Source: Sipunculus nudus (lineage: Eukaryota > Annelida > Sipuncula > Golfingiida > Sipunculidae). Taken from it: a stretch of DNA of 64,000 nucleotides. The notes beneath the pieces were generated by a model. It saw only the letters and a list, made by a program, of their open reading frames with translations, did not search any database and was not told the DNA's origin. Both the position numbers and the translations under genes were made by a program. The DNA lies in NCBI GenBank assembly GCA_026874595.1, contig CM049309.1:95440723-95504722 (forward strand), in the 5' to 3' direction. Positions 11,901-28,369 of this stretch are shown here, in pieces (the stretch's first letter is position 1; each line of letters starts with the position of its first letter).

Positions 11901-14900
11901 TGAAAAGAAAGGCCTCCGATTAAATACACATTAGAAGAAATTAAAGCTTACGACTAATAATAAATGAGAAGTAAGGCCTCCAATAAACAACACATGAGAA
12001 GTAATTAAGGCTAACGACTAATAATACCTCAGAAGTAAGGCCTCCGATAAACAACACATGAGAAGTAATTAAGTCTTACGACTAATAAAACATGAGATGT
12101 AAGGCCTCCGATAAACAACACATGAGAAGTAATTAAGGCTTACGACTAGTAATACTTGAAAAGTAAGGCCTCCGATTAAAAACACATATGAAGTAATATA
12201 GGCCGCCGATTAATAATAAATCAGAAGGAAGGCCTCCATATAAACAACACATGAGAAGTAATTAAGGCTTACGACTAATAAAACATGAGATGTAAGGCCT
12301 CCATATAACAACACATGAGAAGTAATTAAGGCTTACGACTAATAATATATGAGAAGTAAGGCCTCCGATAAACAACACATTAGAAGTAATTAAGGCTTAT
12401 GACTAATAATACTTGAAAAGTAAGGCCTCCGATTAAAAACACATATGAAATAATCAAGGCCGCCGATTAATAATACATCAGAAGGAAGGCCTCCATATAA
12501 ACAACACATGAGAAGTAATTAAGTCTTAGGACTAATAAAACATGAGATGTAAGGCCTCCGTTAAACAACACATGAGAAGTAATTAAGGCTTACGACTAAC
12601 AATACATGAGAAGTAAGGCCTCCGATAAACAACACATGAGAAGTAATTAAGGCTTACGACTAATAATATATGAGAAGTAAGGCCTCCGATAAACAACACA
12701 TTAGAAGTAATTAAGGCTTACGACTAATAATATATGAGAAGTAAGGCCTCCGATAAACAACACATTAGAAGTAATTAAGGCTTACGACTAATAATATATG
12801 AGAAGTAAGGCCTCCGATAAACAACACATTAGAAGTAATTAAGGCTTACGACTAATAATATGTGAGCAGTAAGGCCTCCGATAAACAACACATTAGAAGT
12901 AATTAAGGCTTACGACTTAAAATACATGAGAAGGAAGGCCTCCATATAAACAACACATGAGAAGTAGTTAAGGCTTACGACTAATGATACATGAGAGGTA
13001 AGGCCTCCCAAAAACAACACATAATAAGTAATTAAGGCTTTCGACTAATAATACATGAGAAGTAAGGCCTCCCAATAACAAGACATGAGAAGTAATTAAG
13101 GCTTACGACTAATAATACATGAGAAGTAAGGCCTCCGATAAACAACACATTAGAAGTAATAAAGGCTTACGACTAATAATATATGAGAAGTAAGGCCTCC
13201 GATAAACAACACATTAGAAGTAATTAAGGCTTACGACTAAAAATACATGAGAAGGAAGGCCTCCATATAAACAACACATGAGAAGTAATTAATCGATAAA
13301 TGAGAGGAAAGGCCTCCGATAAACAACACATCAGAAGTAATTAAGGTTTACGACTAATAATATATGAGAAGTAAGGCCTCCGATAAACAACACATTAGAA
13401 GTAATTAAGGCTTACGACTAATAATATATGAGAAGTAAGGCCTCCGATAAACAACACATGAGAAGTAATTAAGGCTAACGACTAATAATACCTCAGAAGT
13501 AAGGCCTCCGATTAAAAACACATATGAAGTAATCAAGGCCGCCGATTAATAATAAATCAGAAGGAAGGCCTCCATATAAACAACACATGAGAAGTAATTA
13601 AGGCTTACGACTAATAAAACATGAGATGTAAGGCCTCCATATAAACAACACATGAGAAGTAATTAAGTCTTACGACTAATAAAACATGAGATGACAGGCC
13701 TCCGATAAACAACACATTAGAAGTAATTAAGGCTTACGACTTATAATACTTGAAAAGTAAGGCCTCCGATTAAAAACACATATGAAGTAATCAAGGCCGC
13801 CGATTAATAATACATCAGAAGGAAGGCCTCCATATAAACAACACATGAGAAGTAATTAAGTCTTACGACTAACAAAACATGAGATGTAAGGCCTCCGTTA
13901 AACAACACATGAGAAGTAATTAAGGCTTACGACTAATAATACATGAGAAGTAAGGCCTCCGATAAACAACACATGAGAAGTAATTAAGGCTTACGACTAA
14001 TAATATATGAGAAGTAAGGCCTCCGATAAACAACACAATAGAAGTAATTAAGGCTTACGACTAATAATATATGAGAAGTAAGGCCTCCGATAAACAACAC
14101 ATTAGAAGTAGTTAAGGCTTACGACTAATAATATATGAGAAGTAAGGCCTCCGATAAACAACACATAAGAAGTAATTAAGGCTTACGACTAATAATACAT
14201 GAGAAGTAAGGCCTCTGATAAACAACACATTAGAAGTAATTAAGGCTTACGACGAATAATATATGAGAAGTAAGGCCTCCGATAAACAACACAGGAGAAG
14301 TAATAATTTAAAGTCTTACGACAAATAAAACATGAGAAGTAAGGCCTCCGTTAAACAACACATGAGAAGAAATTAAGGCTAACGACTAATAATACCTCAG
14401 AAGTAAGGCCTGCGATAAACAACACATGAGAAGTAATCAAGGCCGCCGATTAATAATACCTCAGAAGGGAGGCCTCCATATACACAACACATTAGAAGTA
14501 ATTAAGGCTTACAACTAATAATACTTGAAAAGTAAGGCCTCCGATAAACAACACATGAGAAGTAATTAAGGCTTACGACTAATAATACTTGAAAAGAAAG
14601 GCCTCCGATTAAATACACATTAGAAGTAATTAAAGCTTACGACTAATAATATATGAGAAGTAAGGCCTCCAATAAACAACACATGAGAAGTAATTAAGGC
14701 TAACGACTAATAATACCTCAGAAGTAAGGCCTCCGATAAACAACACATGAGAAGTAATTAAGTCTTACGACTAATAAAACATGAGATGTAAGGCCTCCGT
14801 TAAACAACACATTAGAAGTAATTAAGGCTTACAACTAATGATATATATGAGATGTAAGGCCTCCGTTAAACAACACATTAGATGTAATTAAGTCTTACGA

Positions 14901-15339
14901 CTAATAAAACATGAGAAGTAAGGCCTCCGTTAAACAACACATGAGAAGAAATTAAGGCTAACGACTAATAATACCTCAGAAGTAAGGCCTCCGATAAACA
15001 ACACATGAGAAGTAATTAAGTCTTACAACTAATGATATATATGAGATGTAAGGCCTCCGTTAAACAACACATGAGAAGTAATTAAGGCTAACGACTTATT
15101 ATACTTCAGAAGTAAGGCCTGCGATAAACAACACATGAGAAGTAATTAAGGCTTACGACTAGTAATACTTGAAAAGTAAGGCCTCCGATTAAAAACACAT
15201 ATGAAGTAATATAGGCCGCCGATTAATAATAAATCAGAAGGAAGGCCTCCATATAAACAACACATGAGAAGTAATTAAGGCTTACGACTAATAAAACATG
15301 AGATGTAAGGCCTCCATATAACAACACATGAGAAGTAAT

Positions 15340-16100
15340 TAAGGCTTACGACTAATAATACATGAGAAGTAAGGCCTCCGATAAACAACACATGAGAAGT
15401 AATTAAGGCTTACGACTAATAATATATGAGAAGTAAGGCCTCCGATAAACAACACAATAGAAGTAATTAAGGCTTACGACTAATAATATATGAGAAGTAA
15501 GGCCTCCGATAAACAACACATGAGAAGTAATTAAGGCTTACGACTAATAATACATGAGAAGTAAGGCCTCCGATAAACAACACATGAGAAGTAATTAAGG
15601 CTTACGACTAATAATATATGAGAAGTAAGGCCTCCGATAAACAACACAATAGAAGTAATTAAGGCTTACGACTAATAATATATGAGAAGTAAGGCCTCCG
15701 ATAAACAACACATGAGAAGTAATTAAGGCTTACGACTAATAATATATGAGAAGTAAGGCCTCCGATAAACAACACAATAGAAGTAATTAAGGCTTACGAC
15801 TAATAATACATGAGAAGTAAGGCCTCCGATAAACAACACATGAGAAGTAATTAAGGCTTACGACTAATAATATATGAGAAGTAAGGCCTCCGATAAACAA
15901 CACAATAGAAGTAATTAAGGCTTACGACTAATAATATATGAGAAGTAAGGCCTCCGATAAACAACACATGAGAAGTAATTAAGGCTTACGACAAATAAAA
16001 CATGAGAAGTAAGGCCTCCGATAAACAACACAATAGAAGTAATTAAGGCTTACGACTAATAATATATGAGAAGTAAGACCTCCGATAAACAACACAGGAG
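15340..16100 (+). repeat. Local homogenised 128-bp higher-order repeat
   Basis: The marker ACACAATAGAAG falls at about 15452, 15644, 15772, 15900 and 16028, that is, spaced 192, 128, 128 and 128 bases, or exact multiples of the 64-bp dimer. This shows a recent two-dimer amplification inside the older array. Confidence 0.7.
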
Positions 16101-19100
16101 AAGTAATAATTTAAAGTCTTACGACAAATAAAACATGAGAAGTAAGGCCTCCGTTAAACAACACATGAGAAGAAATTAAGGCTAACGACTAATAATACCT
16201 CAGAAGTAAGGCCTCCGATAAACAACACATGAGAAGTAATTAAGTCTTACAACTAATGATATATATGAGATGTAAGGCCTCCGTTAAACAACACATGAGA
16301 AGTAATTAAGGCTAACGACTTATTATACTTCAGAAGTAAGGCCTGCGATAAACAACACATGAGAAGTAATTAAGGCTTACGACTAGTAATACTTGAAAAG
16401 TAAGGCCTCCGATTAAAAACACATATGAAGTAATATAGGCCGCCGATTAATAATAAATCAGAAGGAAGGCCTCCATATAAACAACACATGAGAAGTAATT
16501 AAGGCTTACGACTAATAAAACATGAGATGTAAGGCCTCCATATAACAACACATGAGAAGTAATTAAGGCTTACGACTAATAATACATGAGAAGTAAGGCC
16601 TCCGATAAACAACACATGAGAAGTAATTAAGGCTTACGACTAATAATATATGAGAAGTAAGGCCTCCGATAAACAACACAATAGAAGTAATTAAGGCTTA
16701 CGACTAATAATATATGAGAAGTAAGACCTCCGATAAACAACACATTAGAAGTAGTTAAGGCTTACGACTAATAATATATGAGAAGTAAGGCCTCCGATAA
16801 ACAACACATAAGAAGTAATTAAGGCTTACGACTAATAATACATGAGAAGTAAGGCCTCTGATAAACAACACATTAGAAGTAATTAAGGCTTACGACGAAT
16901 AATATATGAGAAGTAAGGCCTCCGATAAACAACACAGGAGAAGTAATAATTTAAAGTCTTACGACTAATAAAACATGAGAAGTAAGGCCTCCGTTAAACA
17001 ACACATGAGAAGAAATTAAGGCTAACGACTAATAATACCTCAGAAGTAAGGCCTGCGATAAACAACACATGAGAAGTAATCAAGGCCGCCGATTAATAAT
17101 ACCTCAGAAGGGAGGCCTCCATATACACAACACATTAGAAGTAATTAAGGCTTACAACTAATAATACTTGAAAAGTAAGGCCTCCGATAAACAACACATG
17201 AGAAGTAATTAAGGCTTACGACTAATAATACTTGAAAAGAAAGGCCTCCGATTAAATACACATTAGAAGTAATTAAAGCTTACGACTAATAATATATGAG
17301 AAGTAAGGCCTCCAATAAACAACACATGAGAAGTAATTAAGGCTAACGACTAATAATACCTCAGAAGTAAGGCCTCCGATAAACAACACATGAGAAGTAA
17401 TTAAGTCTTACGACTAATAAAACATGAGATGTAAGGCCTCCGATAAACAACACATTAGAAGTAATTAAGGCTTACGACTAATTATATATGAGAAGTAAGG
17501 CCTCTGATAAACAACACATGAGAAGTAATTAAGTCTTATGACTAATAAAACATGAGATGTAAGGCCTCCGATAAACAACACATTAGATGTAATTAAGGCT
17601 TGCGACTAATAATACATGAGAAGTAAGGCCTCCGATAAACAACACATGAGAAGTAATTAAGTCTTACGACTAATGATATATATGAGATGTAAGGCCTCCG
17701 TTAAACAACACATGAGAAGTAATTAAGGCTAACGACTTATTATACTTCAGAAGTAAGGCCTGCGATAAACAACACATGAGAAGTAATTAAGGCTTACGAC
17801 TAGTAATACTTGAAAAGTAAGGCCTCCGATTAAAAACACATATGAAGTAATATAGGCCGCCGATTAATAATAAATCAGAAGGAAGGCCTCCATATAAACA
17901 ACACATGAGAAGTAATTAAGGCTTACGACTAATAAAACATGAGATGTAAGGCCTCCATATAACAACACATGAGAAGTAATTAAGGCTTACGACTAATAAT
18001 ATATGAGAAGTAAGGCCTCCGATAAACAACACATTAGAAGTAATTAAGGCTTACGACTAATAATACTTGAAAAGTAAGGCCTCCGATTAAAAACACATAT
18101 GAAATAATCAAGGCCGCCGATTAATAATACATCAGAAGGAAGGCCTCCATATAAACAACACATGAGAAGTAATTAAGTCTTAGGACTAATAAAACATGAG
18201 ATGTAAGGCCTCCGTTAAACAACACATGAGAAGTAATTAAGGCTTACGACTAACAATACATGAGAAGTAAGGCCTCCGATAAACAACACATTAGAAGTAG
18301 TTAAGGCTTACGACTAATAATATATGAGAAGTAAGGCCTCCGATAAACAACACATAAGAAGTAATTAAGGCTTACGACTAATTATATATGAGAAGTAAGG
18401 CCTCTGATAAACAACACATTAGAAGTAATTAAGGCTTACGACGAATAATATATGAGAAGTAAGGCCTCCGATAAACAACACAGGAGAAGTAATAAAGTCT
18501 TACGACTAATAAAACATGAGAAGTAAGGCCTCCGTTAAACAACACATGAGAAGAAATTAAGGCTAACGACTAATAATACCTCAGAAGTAAGGCCTGGGAT
18601 AAACAACACATGAGAAGTAATTAAGGCTTACGACTAATAATACTTGAAAAGTAAGGCCTCCGATTAAAAACACATATGAAGTAATCACGGCCGCCGATTA
18701 ATAATACATCAGAAGGAAGGCCTCCATATAAACAACACATGAGAAGTAATTAAGTCTTACGACTAATAAAACATGAGATGTAAGGCCTCCGATAAACAAC
18801 ACATGAGTAGTAATTTAGGCTTACGACTAATAAATCATGAGATGTAAGGCCTCCGTAAAACAACACATTAGAAGTAATTTAGGCTTACGACTAATAATAC
18901 ATGATATGTAAGGCCTCCGATAAACAACACATTAGAAGTAATTAAGGCTTACGACTAATAATATATGAGAAGTAAGGCCTCCGATAAACAACACATTAGA
19001 AGTAATTAAGGCTTACGACTAATAATATATGAGAAGTAAGGCCTCCGATAAACAACACATGACAAGTAATTAAGGCTAACGACTAATAATACCTCAGAAG

Positions 19101-22100
19101 TAAGGCCTCCGATTAAAAACACATATGAAGTAATCAAGGCCGCCGATTAATAATAAATCAGAAGGAAGGCCTCCATATAAACAACACATGAGAAGTAATT
19201 AAGGCTTACGACTAATAAAACATGAGATGTAAGGCCTCCATATAAACAACACATGAGAAGTAATTAAGTCTTACGACTAATAAAACATGAGATGACAGGC
19301 CTCCGATAAACAACACATTAGAAGTAATCACGGCCGCCGATTAATAATACATCAGAAGGAAGGCCTCCATATAAACAACACATGAGAAGTAATTAAGTCT
19401 TACGACTAATAAAACATGAGATGTAAGGCCTCCGATAAACAACACATTAGAAGTAGTTAAGGCTTACCACTAATAATATATGAGAAGTAAGGCCTCCGAT
19501 AAACAACACATAAGAAGTAATTAAGGCTTACGACTAATAATACATGAGAAGTAAGGCCTCTGATAAACAACACATTAGAAGTAATTAAGGCTTACGACGA
19601 ATAATATATGAGAAGTAAGGCCTCCGATAAACAACACAGGAGAAGTAATAAAGTCTTACGACTAATAAAACATGAGAAGTAAGGCCTCCGTTAAACAACA
19701 CATGAGAAGAAATTAAGGCTAACGACTAATAATACCTCAGAAGTAAGGCCTGGGATAAACAACACATGAGAAGTAATTAAGGCTTACGACTAATAATACT
19801 TGAAAAGTAAGGCCTCCGATTAAAAACACATATGAAGTAATCACGGCCGCCAATTAATAATACATCAGAAGGAAGGCCTCCATATAAACAACACATGAGA
19901 AGTAATTAAGTCTTACGACTAATAAAACATGAGATGTAAGGCCTCCGATAAACAACACATGAGTAGTAATTTAGGCTTACGACTAATAAATCATGAGATG
20001 TAAGGCCTCCGTAAAACAACACATTAGAAGTAATTTAGGCTTACGACTAATAATACATGATAAGTAAGGCCTCCGATAAACAACACATTAGAAGTAATTA
20101 AGGCTTACGACTAATAATATATGAGAAATAAGGCCTCCAAAAAAATAACAAATGAGAAGTAATTAAGTCTTACGACTAATAAAAAATGAGAAGTAAGGCC
20201 TCCATTAAACAACACATGAGAAGTCATTAAGGCTAACGACTAATAATACCTCAGAAGTAAGGCCTGCGATAAACAACACATGGGAAGTAATTAAAGCTTA
20301 AGACTAATAATATATGAGAAATAAGGTCTCTGATAAACAACACATGAGAAGTAATTAAGTCTTACGACTAATAATACATGAGAAGTAAGGCCTCCGATAA
20401 ACAACACATTAGAAGTAATTAAGGCTTACGACTAATAATATATGAGAAGTAAGGCCTCCGATAAAGAACACAGGAGAAGTAATTAAGTCTTACGACTAAT
20501 AAAACATGAGAAGTAAGGCCTGCGATAAACAACACATGAGAAGTAATTAAGGCTTACGACTAATAATACTTGAAAAGTAAGGCCTACGATTAAAAACACA
20601 TATGAAGTAATCACGGCCGCCGATTAATAATACATCAGAAGGAAGGCCTCCATATAAACAACACATGAGAAGTAATTAAGTCTTACGACTAATAAAACAT
20701 GAGATGTAAGGCCTCTGTGAAACAACACATGAGAAGTAATTAAGTCTTACGACTAATAAAACATGAGATGCAAGGCCTCCGTGAAACAACACATGAGTAG
20801 TAATTAAGGCTTACGACTAATAAAACATGAGATGTAAGGCCTATGTTAAACAACACATTAGAAGTAATTTAGGCTTACGACTAATAATACATGATAAGTA
20901 AGGCCTCCGATAAACAACACATTAGAAGTAATTAAGTCTTACGACTAATAAAACATGATATGTAAGGCCTCCGTGAAACAACACATGAGTAGTAATTAAG
21001 GCTTACGACTAATAAAACATGAGAAGTAAGGCCTCTGATAAACAACACATGAGAAGTAATTCAGGCTTACGACTAATAATACATGAGAAGATAGGCTTCC
21101 CAAAAACAAGACATGAGAAGTAATTAAGGCTTACGACTTATAATACATGAGAAGTAAGGCCTCTGATAAACAATTAACACATTAGAAGTAATTAAGGCTT
21201 ATAACTAAAAATACATGAGAAGGAAGGCCTCCATATAAACAACACATGAGAAGTAATTAAGGCTTTCGACTAATAATATATGAGAATTAGTAAGGCCTCC
21301 GATAAACAACACATGAGAAGTAATTAAGGCTTACGACTAATAATACATGAGAAGATAGGCTTCCCGAAAACAAGACATGAGAAGTAATTAAGGCTAACGA
21401 CTTATTATACTTCAGAAGTAAGGCCTGCGATAAACAACACATGAGAAGTAATTAAGGCTTACGACTAGTAATACTTGAAAAGTAAGGCCTCCGATTAAAA
21501 ACACATATGAAGAAATATAGGCCGCCGATTAATAATAAATCAGAAGGAAGGCCTCCATATAAACAACACATGAGAAGTAATTAAGGCTTTCGACTAATAA
21601 AACATGAGATGTAAGGCCTCCATATAACAACACATGAGAAGTAATTAAGGCTTACGACTAATAATATATGAGAAGTAAGGCCTCCGATAAACAACACATT
21701 AGAAGTAATTAAGGCTTACGACTAATAATATATGAGCAGTAAGGCCTCCGATAAACAACACATTAGAAGTAATTAAGGCTTACGACTAATAATATATGAG
21801 CAGTAAGGCCTCCGATAAACAACACATTAGAAGTAATTAAGGCTTACGACTTAAAATACATGAGAAGGAAGGCCTCCATATAAACAACACATGAGAAGTA
21901 GTTAAGGCTTACGACTAATGATACATGAGAGGTAAGGCCTCCCAAAAACAACACATAATAAGTAATTAAGGCTTTCGACTAATAATACATGAGAAGTAAG
22001 GCCTCCCAATAACAAGACATGAGAAGTAATTAAGGCTTATGACTAATAATACATGAGAAGTAAGGCCTCCGATAAACAACACATTAGAAGTAATTAAGGC

Positions 22101-25100
22101 TTACGACTAATAATATATGAGAAGTAAGGCCTCCGATAAACAACACATTAGAAGTAATTAAGGCTTACGACTAAAAATACATGAGAAGGAAGGCCTCCAT
22201 ATAAACAACACATGAGAAGTAATTAATCGATAAATGAGAAGAAAGGCCTCCGATAAACAACACATGAGAAGTAATTAAGGTTTACGACTAATAATATATG
22301 AGAAGTAAGGCCTCCGATAAACAACACATTAGAAGTAATTAAGGCTTACGACTAATAATATATGAGAAGTAAGGCCTCCGATAAACAACACATGAGAAGT
22401 AATTAAGGCTAACGACTAATAATACCTCAGAAGTAAGGCCTCCGATTAAAAACACATATGAAGTAATCAAGGCCGCCGATTAATAATAAATCAGAAGGAA
22501 GGCCTCCATATAAACAACACATGAGAAGTAATTAAGGCTTATGACTAATAAAACATGAGATGTAAGGCCTCCATATAAACAACACATGAGAAGTAATTAA
22601 GTCTTACGACTAATAAAACATGAGATGACAGGCCTCCGATAAACAACACATTAGAAGTAATTAAGGCTTACGACTTATAATACTTGAAAAGTAAGGCCTC
22701 CGATTAAAAACACATATGAAGTAATCAAGGCCGCCGATTAATAATACATCAGAAGGAAGGCCTCCATATAAACAACACATGAGAAGTAATTAAGTCTTAC
22801 GACTAACAAAACATGAGATGTAAGGCCTCTGTTAAACAACACATGAGAAGTAATTAAGGCTTACGACTAATAATACATGAGAAGTAAGGCCTCCGATAAA
22901 CAACACATGAGAAGTAATTAAGGCTTACGACTAATAATATATGAGAAGTAAGGCCTCCGATAAACAACACAGGAGAAGTAATAAAGTCTTACGACTAATA
23001 AAACATGAGAAGTAAGGCCTCCGTTAAACAACACATGAGAAGAAATTAAGGCTAACGACTAATAATATATGAGAAGTAAGGCCTCCGATAAAGAACACAG
23101 GAGAAGTAATTAAGTCTTACGACTAATAAAACATGAGAAGTAAGGCCTGCGATAAACAACACATGAGAAGTAATTAAGGCTTACGACTAATAATACTTGA
23201 AAAGTAAGGCCTACGATAAAGAACACATGAGAAGTAATTAAGGCTTACGACTAATAATACTTGAAAAGTAAGGCCTACGATTAAAAACACATATGAAGTA
23301 ATCACGGCCGCCGATTAATAATACATCAGAAGGAAGGCCTCCATATAAACAACACATGAGAAGTAATTAAGTCTTTCGACTAATAAAACATGAGATGTAA
23401 GGCCTCTGTGAAACAACACATGAGAAGTAATTAAGTCTTACGACTAATAAAACATGAGATGTAAGGCCTCCGTGAAACAACACATGAGTAGTAATTAAGG
23501 CTTACGACTAATAAAACATGAGATGTAAGGCCTATGTTAAACAACACATTAGAAGTAATTTAGGCTTAAGACTAATAATACATGATAAGTAAGGCCTCCG
23601 ATAAACAACACATTAGAAGTAATTAAGTCTTACGACTAATAAAACATGATATGTAAGGCCTCCGTGAAACAACACATGAGTAGTAATTAAGGCTTACGAC
23701 TAATAAAACATGAGAAGTAAGGCCTCTGATAAACAACACATGAGAAGTAATTCAAGCTTACGACTAATAATACATGAGAAGATAGGCTTCCCGAAAACAA
23801 GACATGAGAAGTAATTAAGGCTTACGACTTATAATACATGAGAAGTAAGGCCTCTGATAAAAAATTAACACATTAGAAGTAATTAAGGCTTATAACTAAA
23901 AATACATGAGAAGGAAGGCCTCCATATAAACAACACATGAGAAGTAATTAAGGCTTACAACTAATAATACATGAGAAGATAGGCTTCCCGAAAACAAGAC
24001 ATGAGAAGTAATTAAGGCTTACGACTTATAATACATGAGAAGTAAGACCTCCGTTAAACAACACATGAGAAGTAATTAAGGCTTACGACTAATAATATAT
24101 GAGAAGTAATTAAGGCCTCCTATAAACAACACATTAGAAGTAATTAAGGCTTACGACTAATAATACTTGAAAAGTAAGGCCTCCAATTAAAAACACATAT
24201 AAAGTAATCAAGGCCGCCGATAAATAATACATCAGAAGGAAGGCCTCCATATAAACAACACATGAGAAGCAATTAAGTCTTACCACTAATAATATATGAG
24301 AAGTAAGGCCTCCGTAAAACAACACATGAGAAGTAATTAAGGCTAACGACTAATAATACCTCAAAAGTAAGGCCTGCGATAAACAACAGTAATCAAGGCC
24401 GCCGATTAATAATACCTCAGAAGGAAGGCCTCCATATAATGAACACATGAGAAGTAATTAAGGCTAACGACTAATAATACCTCAGAAGTAAGGCCTCCGT
24501 TAAACAACACATGAGAAGTAATCAAGGCTTACGACTAATAATACATGAGAAGTAAGGCCTCCGATAAACAACACATTAGAAGTAATTAAGGCTTATGACT
24601 AATAATACTTGAAAATTAAGAAAGGCCTCCCATAAACAACACATTAGAAGAAATTAAGGCTTAAGACTAATAATACATGAGAAGTAAGGCCTCCGATAAA
24701 TAACACATTAGAAGTAATTAAGGCTTACGACTAATAATACTTGAAAAGTAAGGCCTCCATTTAAAAACACATATGAAGTAATCAAGGCCGCCGATTAATA
24801 ATACATCAGAAGGAAGGCCTCCATATAAACAACACATGAGAAGTAATTAAGTCTTACGACTAATAATATATGAGAAGTAAGGCCTCCGTTAAACAACAAA
24901 TGAGAAGTAATTAAGGCTAACGACTAATAATACCTCAGAAGTAAGGCCTGCGATATACAACACATGAGGACTTAAGTAATCAAGGCCGCCGATTAATAAT
25001 ACCTCAGAAGGAAGGCCTCCATATAAACAACACATTAGAAGTAATTAAGGCTTACGACTAATAATACTTGAAAAGTAAGGCCTCCGATAAACAACACATG

Positions 25101-28100
25101 AGAAGTAATTAAGGCTTACGACTAATAATACTTGAAAAGTAAGGCCTCTGATTAAAAACACATTAGAAGTAATTAAGGCTTACGACTAATAATATATGAG
25201 AAGTAAGGCCCCCGATAAACAACACATGAGAAGTAATTAAGGCTAACGACTAATAATACCTCAGAAGTAAGGCCTCAGATAAACAACACATGAGAAGTAA
25301 TTAAGTCTTACGACTAATAAAACATGAGATGTAAGGCCTCCGATAAACAACACATTAGAAGTAATTAAGGCTTACGACTAATAATACATGAGAAGTAAGG
25401 CCTCTGATAAACAACACATAAGGTAAATTAAGTCTTACGAGTAATGATATATGTTATGTAAGGCCTCCGTTAAACAACACATGAGAAGTAATTAAGGCTA
25501 ACGACTAATTATACTTCAGAAGTAAGGCCTGCGATAAACAACACATGAGAAGTAATAAAGGCTTACGCTTAATTATACTTGAAAAGTAAGGCCTCCGATT
25601 AAAAAGACATATGAAGTAATCAAGGCCGCCGATTAATAATACATCAGAAGGAAGGCCTCCATATAAACAACACATGAGAAGTAATTAAGTCTTAGGACTA
25701 ATAAAACATGAGATGTAAGGCCTCAATTAAACAAAACATGAGAAGTAATTAAGGCTTACGACTAATAATACATGAGAAGTTAGGCCTCCGATAAACAACA
25801 AATGAGAAGTAATTAAGGCTTACGACTAATAATATATGAGAAGTAAGGCCTCCGATTAACAACACATTAGAAGTAATTAAGGCTTACGACTAATAAAACA
25901 TGAAAGGTAAGGCCTACGATAAACAACACATTTGAAGTAATTAAGGCTTACGACTAATAATACTTGAAAAGTAAGGCCCCTGATTAAAAACACATATGAA
26001 GTGATCAAGGCGGCCGATTAATAATACATCAGAAGGAAGGCCTCCATATAAACAACACATGAGAAGTAATTAAGTCTTACGACTAATAAAACATGAGATG
26101 TAAGGCCTCCGTTAAACAGCACATGAGAATTAATGCTTACGACTAATAATACATGAAAAGTAAGGCCTCTGATAAACAACACATTAGAAGTAATTAAGGC
26201 TTACGACTAATAATACTTGAAAAGTAAGGCCTCTGATTAAAAACACATATGAAGTAATCAAGGTCGCCGATTAATAATACATCAGAAGGAAGGCCTCCAT
26301 ATAAACAACACATGAGAAGTAATTAAGGCGTACGACTAATAATATATGAGAATAAGGCCTCCGATAAACAACACATTAGAAGTAATTAAGGCTTACGACT
26401 TATAATACATGAGAAGTAAGGCCTCCGATAAACAACACATTAGAAGTAATTAAGGCTTACGACTAATAATACTTGAAAAGTAAGGCCTCCGATTAAAAAC
26501 ACATATGAAGTAATCAAGGCCGCCGATTAATAATACCTCAGAAGGAAGGCCTCCATATAAACAACACATGAGAAGTAATTAAAGCTAACGACTAACAATA
26601 CCTCAGAAGTAAGGCCTCCGTTAAACAACACATGAGAAGTAATCAAGGCTTACGACTAATAATACATGAGAAGTAAGGCCTCCATATAAACAACACATGA
26701 GAAGTAATTAAGTCTTACGACTAATAATATATGAGAAGTAAGGCCTCCATTAAACAACACATGAGAAGTAATTAAGGCTAACGACTAATAATACCTCAGA
26801 AGTAAGGCCTGCGATAAACAACACATGAGAAGTAATCAAGGCCGCCGATTAATAATACCTCAGAAGGGAGGCCTCCATATAAACAATTAACACATTAGAA
26901 GTAATTAAGGCTTACGACTAATAATACTTGAAAAGTAAGGCCTCCGATAAACAACACAGGAGAAGTAATTAAGGCTTACGACTAATAATACTTGAAAAGA
27001 AAGGCCTCCGATTAAATACACATTAGAAGTAATTAAAGCTTACGACTAATAATATATGAGAAGTAAGGCCTCCAATAAACAACACATGAGAAGTAATTAA
27101 GGCTAACGACTAATAATACCTCAGAAGTAAGGCCTCCGATAAACAACACATGAGAAGTAATTAAGTCTTACGACTAATAAAACATGAGATGTAAGGCCTC
27201 CGATAAACAACACATTAGATGTAATTAAGGCTTACGACTAATTATACATGAGAAGTAAGGCCTCCGAGAAACAACACATGAGAAGTAATTAAGTCTTACG
27301 ACTAATGATATATGAGATGTAAGGCCTCCGTTAAACAACACATGAGAAGTAATTAAGGCTAACGACTTATTATACTTCAGAAGTAAGGCCTGCGATAAAC
27401 AACACATGAGAAGTAATTAAGGCTTACGACTAGAATTACTTGAAAAGTAATTAAGGCCTCCGATTAAAAACACATATGAATTAATATAGGCCGCCGATTG
27501 ATAATAAATCAGAAGGAAGGCCTCCATATAAACAACACATGAGAAGTAATTAAGGCTTACGACTAATAAAACATGAGATGTAAGGCCTCCATATAACAAC
27601 ACATGAAAAGTAATTAAGGCTTACGACTAATAATATATAAGAAGTAAGGCCTCCGATAAACAACACATTAGAAGTAATTAAGGCTTACGACTAATAATAC
27701 TTGAAAAGTAAGGCCTCCGATTAAAAACACATATGAAATAATCAAGGCCGCCGATTAATAATACATCAGAAGGAAGGCCTCCATATAAACAACACATGAG
27801 AAGTAATTAAGTCTTAGGACTAATAAAACATGAGATGTAAGGCCTCCGTTAAACAACACATGAGAAGTAATTAAGGCTTACGACTAATAATACATGAGAA
27901 GTTAGGCCTCCGATAAACAACACATGAGAAGTAATTAAGGCTTACGACTAATAATATATGAGAAGTAAGGCCTCCAATAAACAACACATTAGAAGTAATT
28001 AAGGCTTACGACTAATAATATATGAGAAGTAAGGCCTCAGATAAACAACACATTAGAAGTAATTAAGGCTTACGACTAATAATATATGAGCAGTAAGGCC

Positions 28101-28369
28101 TCCGATAAACAACACATTAGAAGTAATTAAGGCTTACGACTTAAAATACATGAGAAGGAAGGCCTCCATATAAACAACACATGAGAAGTAGTTAAGGCTT
28201 ACGACTAATGATACATGAGAGGTAAGGCCTCCCAAAAACAACACATAATAAGTAATTAAGGCTTTCGACTAATAATACATGAGAAGTAAGGCCTCCCAAT
28301 AACAAGACATGAGAAGTAATTAAGGCTTACGACTAATAATACATGAGAAGTAAGGCCTCCGATAAACAA